Source of the DNA: Planctomicrobium piriforme
GTDB lineage: Bacteria; Planctomycetota; Planctomycetia; Pirellulales; PNKZ01
Length of the DNA: 8,021 bases
Direction: 5' to 3'
Assembly: GCA_945877965.1 (NCBI GenBank)
Contig: CAMCTH010000195.1
Coordinates: 1-8,021 of the forward strand
Each line of letters begins with the position of its first letter. Position 1 is the stretch's first letter. This document shows positions 1 through 5,402 of the stretch, in pieces. A program made the translations under genes and the position numbers. Under the pieces are notes generated by a model. That model saw nothing but the letters and a program-made list of their open reading frames with translations. It made no database searches and was not told where the DNA came from.

Positions 1-1538
1 GCAATCATTTGATCGTCGGACGAAAACGCGACGCAAAGGGCCGGGTCGGGAAGATCGCTGAGCTTGGATTGAAACGTACCGTCGGCCCCGTTCCACAGGC
101 GGACGGTACGATCATGACCCGCCGTCGCGATCGTGCGGCCATCGTGCGAGTAGGCGACGGCGACGATTTCGCGAGTGTGATGTTTCAGTTCGGCTCGTTC
201 GCGTTGCGAAACGACGTCCCATAAGCGCGCGACGTTCTCGCCGCCGGCGGTGGCCAACGTCCGACCGTCGGGCGAGAACGCGAGCGACAAATACCCAAGC
301 TCGCCGCGCGGATAGGCGATCCACGACGACACGGTTTGCCCCGACTCCGGATCCCAGATTCGTAAACCACGATCTTCGCACGCCGTCGCCGGCCGGCCGG
401 TCGTCAGCGAAAACGCGACTCCCCAGACCGGCGCGGGATGAACGAGCCGCTTTGCCCCGAGCCGCTCAAGTAACTCGTCGGCCGATTGATTCGTGACCGC
501 GGTTGATCGTGATCTCCAAACCGCGAATGCCGCGCCGCCGAGCAGGAGGGCCGCTGCGGCGAGAGCCCAACGTCGCGAGGCGTTCTTCGGCCGAACGGCC
601 GCTTCGACGAGTCGGCGCAGTTCGCGAGCATTTGCCGGCCGATCCGCCGGATTCTTCGCCAAAGCGGCGAGCACCGGCCCATCGATCCGCGCATCGATCT
701 CGACTTTGCGACTCGGCGGCGCGAAAACGCCCAGCGGTAGTTCTCCGGTCAGCATCTCGTACAGTACCACGCCCAGCGCAAATAAATCAGCTCGCTGATC
801 GATCGGTCGGCCCGGTTCCAATTGCTCGGGAGCCATGTAGCGCCGCGTGCCGACGACGACGTCGATTTCCGTCGGCGGCGCACGATCGTTGCTTTCGGGA
901 TCGATCAACTTGGCGATGCCGAAATCGGCAATCTTCACCCGGCCGTTCGCATCGAGCAGGATATTCTCCGGCTTGATATCGCGATGGATCACGCCCCGTT
1001 CGTGAGCGAATTGCAACGCCTCGCACATCTCGCCGAAGAGTTGGATCGCCTCGTCGACCGGCAGCGGCCCGGCTTCGATCCGTTCACGCAACGTGGCGCC
1101 GGCGACATACTCGGTCGCCAAATAGTAAAAGCCGCCGTCGCAGCCGACGTCGTGCACGCCGAGAATGTGCGCATGCTCCAGTCCGGCGAGGACGCGCCCT
1201 TCGCGTCGAAACCGTTCAGCAAAACCCGCCCGCGCGGCGAACTCTGGATGCAGCAACTTCAGAGCGACGATACGCCCGAGACTTTCATGCCGCGCCCGAT
1301 AGACGCTCGCCATGCCGCCGGAGCCGAGCAGTTCGAGCAGCAGATACGGCCCGATCCGCTCCGGCAGTTTCGCCGACGTCGAGGGTCCGTCGTCGTCCGC
1401 AGTCTTGCCCACGACGAGACCGTCATCGTCGCCGAGTGCGAAAATCAGCAGGCAATACGGACAGCCGTCGCCGAGAATCGCGGTGCCGCCGGCCGGTCGG
1501 GTGCGGCCGCAGCGCTGGCATTCGACGATCTCGCTCAC
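1..1538 (-). CDS. Membrane Ser/Thr protein kinase with zinc-ribbon-like N-terminus and WD40 repeats (C-terminus outside window)
   Basis: Transmembrane Hanks-type kinase that would phosphorylate Ser/Thr residues of partner proteins; 512 residues are visible. In order: a four-cysteine knuckle (C7/C10 and C26/C29), then a kinase domain at about 64-320. The domain has the glycine loop G72-x-G74 to V79, VALK lysine K94, helix-C glutamate E113, catalytic HRDIKPEN with D187 and N192, DFG D205, and APE ending at E238, so it should be active. One hydrophobic helix spans about 324-341. WD40-type repeats follow from about 366 (SPDGRTLATAGG, HDGRTIATAGHDRTVRLW), probably outside the cytoplasm, and are cut by the window edge. 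The start is GTG at 1538: in-frame TAG and TGA codons lie just upstream and GAGGAG precedes it by five bases. The gene is 18 bases downstream of the sigma factor gene, so they are probably cotranscribed. Kinase assignment is firm; the signal sensed and the target are unknown. Confidence 0.93.
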   Translation of the reverse strand, partial: MSEIVECQRCGRTRPAGGTAILGDGCPYCLLIFALGDDDGLVVGKTADDDGPSTSAKLPERIGPYLLLELLGSGGMASVYRARHESLGRIVALKLLHPEFAARAGFAERFRREGRVLAGLEHAHILGVHDVGCDGGFYYLATEYVAGATLRERIEAGPLPVDEAIQLFGEMCEALQFAHERGVIHRDIKPENILLDANGRVKIADFGIAKLIDPESNDRAPPTEIDVVVGTRRYMAPEQLEPGRPIDQRADLFALGVVLYEMLTGELPLGVFAPPSRKVEIDARIDGPVLAALAKNPADRPANARELRRLVEAAVRPKNASRRWALAAAALLLGGAAFAVWRSRSTAVTNQSADELLERLGAKRLVHPAPVWGVAFSLTTGRPATACEDRGLRIWDPESGQTVSSWIAYPRGELGYLSLAFSPDGRTLATAGGENVARLWDVVSQRERAELKHHTREIVAVAYSHDGRTIATAGHDRTVRLWNGADGTFQSKLSDLPDPALCVAFSSDDQMI

Positions 1539-1556
1539 CGCGGCTCCTCAAAGCGA

Positions 1557-2297
1557 CTAGGTCGCGCGATGACCCAGCGCCGTGAACATCGCCGCCAACT
1601 CGTCGGCCGCCTCTTCCGCCGACGTCGTCGTCCGGGCCGCTTCGCCCTGCAAGAGTTCGCGCAACCGCTGCCGGGCGCGATGCAAGGCGACCGACAACTG
1701 GTTCTCCGTCACCCCGTGTCGACGACTCAACTCCCCGACCGACGCGGCTTCGAAACCGACGCGATCGAGCAAGGCATCGACGACCCACTCGCGGCCGGCT
1801 TGCCGAAGTTCCGAACGCAACGTCGCGACGGCCGATTCCAATCGCTCGACGGCCCAAAGGTTATCGAACGCAGCCTCGGGAGTCGATTCGCCGCAGGCCG
1901 CCAAACGATGCTCCACTTCATGGATGTCGAAGGCGAAGCTGGGCTGTCGCTTCTTCGCGCCGTTTGTGCGAGCCGCATTCGCAAGAAAGTTTTCGAGCAC
2001 CGACCGCAGGAAGCCGCGAAAGCGAACTTGTCGCAAACGGACGCGGGCCAGCAAATCCTTTTCGAGTAGATGAATGAAGAAGCTTTGCGTCAGGTCTTCG
2101 GCATCGACAGGAGAACGGCCCGAGTAGCGAAGGTAAGCATAGATCGGCCGCCAATAACGCTCGGCCAATTCATTGAGGGCCGGATCGCGCAACTCGCCAT
2201 CGGGCGCGGCGGCCTGTTGCACGAGGGTCCACGCCGTCGGCGGAAATGCGCCGCCTCCCGAGATCGATTCTTCGCGTTTTGCCGAGACTTCACCCAT
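1557..2297 (-). CDS. ECF-type RNA polymerase sigma factor, kinase-linked planctomycete type
   Basis: A 246-residue sigma-70 family factor of the extracytoplasmic-function class, which would direct RNA polymerase to a specific promoter set. The N-terminal GGGAFPPTAWTLVQQAA stretch resembles the opening of many planctomycete ECF factors. Region 2 covers about 40-112, including RYWRPIYAYLRYSG and the region 2.2 core DAEDLTQSFFIHLLEKDLL. A long linker follows, then region 4 at about 170-218 with the helix-turn-helix SVGELSRRHGVTENQLSVALHRARQRLRELL. No separate anti-sigma gene is seen; the next gene is a membrane kinase, so control by phosphorylation is plausible (inference). I chose ATG at 2297 because a -10-like hexamer lies directly upstream. 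An in-frame TTG at 2333 would add 12 residues, and neither start has a convincing Shine-Dalgarno sequence. Confidence 0.92.
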   Translation of the reverse strand: MGEVSAKREESISGGGAFPPTAWTLVQQAAAPDGELRDPALNELAERYWRPIYAYLRYSGRSPVDAEDLTQSFFIHLLEKDLLARVRLRQVRFRGFLRSVLENFLANAARTNGAKKRQPSFAFDIHEVEHRLAACGESTPEAAFDNLWAVERLESAVATLRSELRQAGREWVVDALLDRVGFEAASVGELSRRHGVTENQLSVALHRARQRLRELLQGEAARTTTSAEEAADELAAMFTALGHRAT

Positions 2298-2303
2298 GTA
2301 TGC

Positions 2304-2333
2304 ATCATAGGTTGCCGCACGGCGACGGAGCAA
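2304..2333 (-). promoter_or_regulatory. Candidate promoter of the sigma factor gene, possibly leaderless
   Basis: Read on the minus strand, TATGAT at 2309-2304 matches the -10 consensus at five of six bases. A weak -35-like TTGCTC lies at 2333-2328 with an 18-base spacer. The six bases after the -10 lead straight to the ATG at 2297, so the transcript could begin at the start codon itself. No ribosome-binding site is visible there. The -35 is poor, and the call rests mainly on the -10 and its spacing. Confidence 0.35.
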
Positions 2334-2394
2334 GTCGTGCGTCGCCCTGCTGAATGCACTGCTCTCGACGCAGCGATCGACCGACGTTGAGCAC

Positions 2395-3669
2395 TTAAGC
2401 GTTCGCGTTTGCCATGCACCCCGCCTTAATGACGCCCGACTGCATCACGGCGATGAACTTGCTGCGGTCTTGCAGCAAGCGAATGTCGGCGACGACGTCG
2501 CCCGGGACCACGAGCACATCGGCCAACTTCCCGGGCTCTAACGTGCCGAGTTCGTCGCCGCGACCGAGAATTTCCGCGCCGGTCTTCGTCGCGCACTTCA
2601 AGACTTCCAGCGGCGTGAGGCCGACGTGCTCGACGAAGAAGCTCAACTCGCGGGCATAGTCGCCGTGCGGATTCCAAGCGAAGCCGTAGTCGCCCCCCAT
2701 GCCGAGTCGGCCGCCCGCGCGCAGAATCCGCTTTGCGCTCTCGGCGCCCCCTTCGAGCGTTTCGCGATGACCGTCGATCACCCGCTGCGACATGCCGAAC
2801 TCGGGGCCGCGTTCGATGCTGGCCCATTCAAAATACAAAGCCGGCACGCAGGGGACATCGCGCTGCAATAACAAGTCGAGGCCTTCGTCGTCGATGAACG
2901 TACCGTGCTCGATCGCGTCGTAGCCGGCCCGCAGTGCATTCTTGATTCCTTCTGTCGCGCGGCAATGGCCGGTCACTTTGAGACTGTGGTTGTGCGCCGT
3001 CTGCACGACGGCGGCCATCTCTTCGAACGTCATGCAGAGTGTGTGATGATCGTTCGTGTCGGGAGCGGCCGCATCGCCGGTCGGATAGGTTTTCACCCAC
3101 TCGACGCCGTCCTTGACCAACTTGCGGACGGCGGCCCGCGCTTCGTCGGCCCCGTTGATCAGCAGCACCAAACCTTCCATGCCGATTTTGCGAAAGTCGG
3201 GATTCCAATCCATCAAGCCGCCGACGCCGCAGATCTCGCGTCCGCCGGCGGCCAGCCGAGGGCCGATCGTCAGTTCGTTCTCGATCGCTTTTTTCAACCA
3301 GACGTCGATATTAAACAGACTACCGCCGCTGCGAGCCGAGGTGTAACCGCACTCCAAAGCGAGCCGCGCATTAGCCGCCGCTAACAGCGTGACATATTCG
3401 ACTGGGTACTTGATGTCGAGATCTTCGAGCGCCGCGACGTTGAAGTACGTCGGATGAAAATGCGCCTCGACCAAACCCGGCATGATCGTGCCGCCCCCCG
3501 CATCGATCGAACGCGCGTTCGGCGGCAGCGGCGGACATTGCGACTCCGGCCCGGCATAGATGATGCGATCGTCCTGAAGGACGAGCGCCGCACGCGGAAT
3601 CGGCGCCGCGCCGGTACCGTCGACCAATTGCCCGTTGCGAATGAGGGTCGTGCCGGACGCGCTCTTCAT
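2395..3669 (-). CDS. Metal-dependent amidohydrolase (imidazolonepropionase/Xaa-Pro dipeptidase-like)
   Basis: A 424-residue enzyme of the amidohydrolase superfamily, which hydrolyses amide, lactam or related bonds with one or two divalent metals. The small N-terminal beta domain shows IRNGQLVDGTG. The barrel begins with IMPGLVEAHFHP, giving the HxH ligands H70 and H72. K193 in VEWVKTYPTGD is the likely carboxylated lysine, H235 (TGHC) and H255 (EHGTF) are further ligands, and D327 (GMGGDYG) is the catalytic aspartate. The C-terminal GTLEPGKLADVLVVPGD is typical of the family. All expected active-site residues are present and the length is normal. No signal peptide is seen, so it is likely cytoplasmic. 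ATG 3669 follows AGGA by six bases, and that AGGA overlaps the stop codon of the upstream hydrolase. Family assignment is strong; the substrate cannot be read from the sequence. Confidence 0.93.
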   Translation of the reverse strand: MKSASGTTLIRNGQLVDGTGAAPIPRAALVLQDDRIIYAGPESQCPPLPPNARSIDAGGGTIMPGLVEAHFHPTYFNVAALEDLDIKYPVEYVTLLAAANARLALECGYTSARSGGSLFNIDVWLKKAIENELTIGPRLAAGGREICGVGGLMDWNPDFRKIGMEGLVLLINGADEARAAVRKLVKDGVEWVKTYPTGDAAAPDTNDHHTLCMTFEEMAAVVQTAHNHSLKVTGHCRATEGIKNALRAGYDAIEHGTFIDDEGLDLLLQRDVPCVPALYFEWASIERGPEFGMSQRVIDGHRETLEGGAESAKRILRAGGRLGMGGDYGFAWNPHGDYARELSFFVEHVGLTPLEVLKCATKTGAEILGRGDELGTLEPGKLADVLVVPGDVVADIRLLQDRSKFIAVMQSGVIKAGCMANANA

Positions 3670-3684
3670 GAATCATCCTAGGAC
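3670..3684 (-). promoter_or_regulatory. Stop codon/ribosome-binding-site overlap coupling the hydrolase to the amidohydrolase
   Basis: The hydrolase stop codon TAG (3680-3678) is read on as TAGGATGATTC and then ATG. The AGGA that should position ribosomes for the amidohydrolase therefore begins inside the stop codon. Ribosomes ending the first gene are placed to restart on the second, which would keep the two enzymes at a linked ratio. Confidence 0.6.
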
Positions 3685-4514
3685 GAAGGAGGGAGGGATT
3701 CCAAAAATCCGATCACCGCGCGGACCGTCTCTTCCAACCGTTGCCAATGCAGCAGATGGCCGGCCCCCGCGAAACGAACCGGCGTGACATCGCTGAGTTG
3801 ATCTATGATATGCCGTGCGTCGTCGGCCGGAAGCATGCCGCCGTTTTCGACTTCGCCGTGTAGCAACAGAACGGGGCAAGCGACCGCCGTCAACGTGGCA
3901 TCGAAGTCGTAACCGTCGAGCCAACGCCCTGCAATGAGCGGCATGAAGACCGTCGGATCGACGTCTTGCAAGCAGCGAGCCATAAACCGCAACGAAGCCG
4001 CATCGCGGAGATCACCGAGTCGCGGGGCGGCGTCCGTCGGACCGAGACGAACTTCCGCCAAGGCGGCGGCGATCGTCTCGATGGGCCGACGGCTGCCGGC
4101 GAGTTGCTGCATGGCGACGAAGGAATAGTAATAGGGAGACGTCACCACGCCGGACAAGAACGACGGCGACGGCGGATCCTCGAGAATCAACGACCGCACT
4201 CGGTCCGGCGCTTCAGCCGCCGCGCGCAAGGCGACGAGCGCGCCGAGTGAGTGACCGTAGAGGTCGACCGTCCCCGAGCCGTAACCTCGCAGCCAGGCGA
4301 CGACGTCGGCCGCATAATCACGAACCAAGTACTCACCCGCGGCGCGATCCGATCGGCCGTGACCGCGATGATCCCACAAGAAGACTTGGCGATCCGTAAG
4401 CCACGGCAACAGCGGTGCGAAGTCGCGTCCTAAGCGCCCCACGCCGTGCAGCATCAGCAGCGGATTGGCTGCCGTGCCATTCAGTTCTGCGACGTGAATC
4501 TGAGGGAGCGACAT
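3678..4514 (-). CDS. Alpha/beta-fold hydrolase
   Basis: A 278-residue alpha/beta hydrolase, likely cleaving an ester, lactone or similar bond in the cytoplasm. PLLMLHGVGRLGRDF (about 18-32) supplies the oxyanion-hole HG segment. DHRGHGRSD (48-56) is the conserved loop after strand 4. LYGHSLGALVAL (86-97) is the nucleophile elbow with S89. AGAGHLLHW carries the catalytic histidine H253. The acid member of the triad is less clear: E221 in LLLHGEVENGG sits where an Asp or Glu is expected. No signal peptide or membrane helix is seen. It is the first gene of the minus-strand operon, separated from the amidohydrolase by only 8 bases, which suggests that they act on the same compound or in consecutive steps (inference). 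ATG 4514 has no clear ribosome-binding site. Confidence 0.92.
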   Translation of the reverse strand: MSLPQIHVAELNGTAANPLLMLHGVGRLGRDFAPLLPWLTDRQVFLWDHRGHGRSDRAAGEYLVRDYAADVVAWLRGYGSGTVDLYGHSLGALVALRAAAEAPDRVRSLILEDPPSPSFLSGVVTSPYYYSFVAMQQLAGSRRPIETIAAALAEVRLGPTDAAPRLGDLRDAASLRFMARCLQDVDPTVFMPLIAGRWLDGYDFDATLTAVACPVLLLHGEVENGGMLPADDARHIIDQLSDVTPVRFAGAGHLLHWQRLEETVRAVIGFLESLPPSS

Positions 4515-4583
4515 AGCAGGGTCGACGAGACGGCGACATTGGAACGCTGGATGTGAGAAGACTCAGGCTCGGCGGCAAGTTGC

Positions 4584-4612
4584 TTGACAGCGGCGCCAGC
4601 GACTTTTAGCAT
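4584..4612 (+). promoter_or_regulatory. Candidate promoter of the gntR-dehydrogenase operon
   Basis: TTGACA at 4584-4589 is a perfect -35 consensus. A 17-base spacer leads to TAGCAT at 4607-4612, which matches the -10 consensus at four of six bases. Transcription would begin near 4619, giving a leader of about 85 bases before the regulator's ATG. The palindrome at 4622-4643 starts just after this point, a normal position for a repressor site. Confidence 0.45.
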
Positions 4613-4621
4613 CAGCACAAC

Positions 4622-4643
4622 TCCATGCTGCATGCAGCATGGA
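4622..4643. promoter_or_regulatory. Perfect 22-bp palindrome, probable operator of the GntR regulator
   Basis: The half-site TCCATGCTGCA is followed directly by its exact reverse complement, with no spacer and no mismatch. It lies in the 190-base region between the divergent hydrolase and gntR genes, just downstream of both candidate start points. Dimeric GntR regulators bind short palindromes and often control their own divergent promoter, so this is the best operator candidate. It does not contain the GTNNNAC core typical of FadR-group sites, so another regulator is possible. As RNA it could also fold into a nine-pair stem with a CATG loop. Confidence 0.6.
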
Positions 4644-4651
4644 CTGACAAG

Positions 4652-4679
4652 AGTTTATCGCCGTATTTTTCGGCGTCAA
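4652..4679 (-). promoter_or_regulatory. Candidate promoter of the hydrolase-amidohydrolase operon
   Basis: On the minus strand, TTGACG at 4679-4674 (five of six -35 bases) is followed after 16 bases by TAAACT at 4657-4652 (four of six -10 bases). Transcription would begin near 4645 and run leftward across the palindrome, with a leader of about 130 bases to the hydrolase ATG. This is the weaker of the two promoters in the region. Confidence 0.35.
4659..4675. repeat. Small inverted repeat CGCCG-TATTTTT-CGGCG
   Basis: A perfect five-base inverted repeat with a T-rich seven-base loop, inside the leader of gntR and within the spacer of the candidate reverse promoter. A very similar element, CGCCG-TTTTT-CGGC at 4716-4729, lies a few codons into gntR. 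The pair could be weak RNA hairpins flanking the gntR start, or a chance result of GC-rich sequence. Confidence 0.3.
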
Positions 4680-4704
4680 TTAGGAACGGGGAAAGGATTT
4701 ATCG

Positions 4705-5385
4705 ATGTCCAACGCCGCCGTTTTTCGGCAGCCGCTCGCCCGGACCTCCTTGGCCGAGGCGGCTTATGAACAACTGCTCGACGCGATCCTGTCGGGCCGT
4801 CTGCGCAGCGGGACGGAGTTGAGCGAAGTGCAACTGGCGGCCGAATTGCAGGTGAGCCGCACACCCATTCACGAAGCGTTGCGGCGACTGAGCGCCGACG
4901 GACTCGTGCGGATTACGTCCTCGCGGCAGGCGTGCGTGGCGGAGTTCACGTCGCGCGACGTTGCCGCGATCTACGAGATGCGAATGCTGTTGGAGTCGGC
5001 CGCCGTCGAGCGCGCGACGCGTCTGCTGGCCGATGAGGCATTAGATGAACTGCGTGAAGCTGCTACGAGTCTCGCCGATCCGGAGTCGCGCGGGTGGACG
5101 AGCAAGGCCTTGCAGTTCGACATGCAGTTTCACGATCAGATCGCCGCCGCGTGCGGCAACGAGCGACTTCGCGACGACATTCGCAAGTATCGTCACTTGG
5201 TGCGAGCCCTCTGTCGCCTCACCGGCAACGTCGACAATCTTCGCGCCGCCTACGACGAGCATCTCGTCATCCTCCGCGCGATGCAGGCGCGCCAACCCGC
5301 CGCGGCGTCCCAGGCGATGACCGATCACATCGCGAACCGCTTGGCGGCGGTACTGCGCGAACTCCCGGCCGACGACGCCTCCTAA
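4705..5385 (+). CDS. GntR-family transcriptional regulator, FadR/FCD subgroup
   Basis: A 226-residue one-component regulator. The N-terminal winged helix covers about 11-80: LAEAAYEQLLDAILSGRLRSG opens it, and ELSEVQLAAELQVSRTPIHEALRRLSADGLV contains the recognition helix. The C-terminal all-helical FCD effector domain spans about 83-220. Its usual metal-binding set is present: D139 and H143 in FDMQFHDQ, H186 in DEHLVIL and H208 in TDHIANRL. FCD proteins of this kind commonly sense small organic or sugar acids at that site. ATG 4705 is preceded by GAAAGGA seven bases upstream. The gene is divergent from the hydrolase operon and 17 bases upstream of the large secreted protein gene, so it probably controls both and itself through the palindrome at 4622-4643. 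Effector unknown. Confidence 0.93.
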   Translation: MSNAAVFRQPLARTSLAEAAYEQLLDAILSGRLRSGTELSEVQLAAELQVSRTPIHEALRRLSADGLVRITSSRQACVAEFTSRDVAAIYEMRMLLESAAVERATRLLADEALDELREAATSLADPESRGWTSKALQFDMQFHDQIAAACGNERLRDDIRKYRHLVRALCRLTGNVDNLRAAYDEHLVILRAMQARQPAAASQAMTDHIANRLAAVLRELPADDAS

Positions 5386-5402
5386 TTTGAACTGAGGTTC
5401 TC

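Noticed and set aside
1539..1559. Sigma factor and kinase as a single fused gene broken by a stop
   Set aside because: Both an in-frame TAG and an in-frame TGA separate them, the kinase has its own GAGGAG and GTG start, and both proteins are complete at the junction.
822..2069. A 415-codon open frame on the plus strand
   Set aside because: It is the in-register complement of the kinase and sigma genes, which happen to share a frame. It has no recognisable domain, and both opposing genes carry complete family motifs.
2298..2333. TTG start adding 12 residues to the sigma factor
   Set aside because: The extra segment is Arg/Ala-rich, unlike family N-termini, and overlaps the -10-like TATGAT. 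It cannot be fully excluded because neither start has a good ribosome-binding site.
2361..2392. GCTC...GAGC inverted repeat downstream of the amidohydrolase as a terminator
   Set aside because: Only four bases pair cleanly, the loop is long and no T run follows on either strand.
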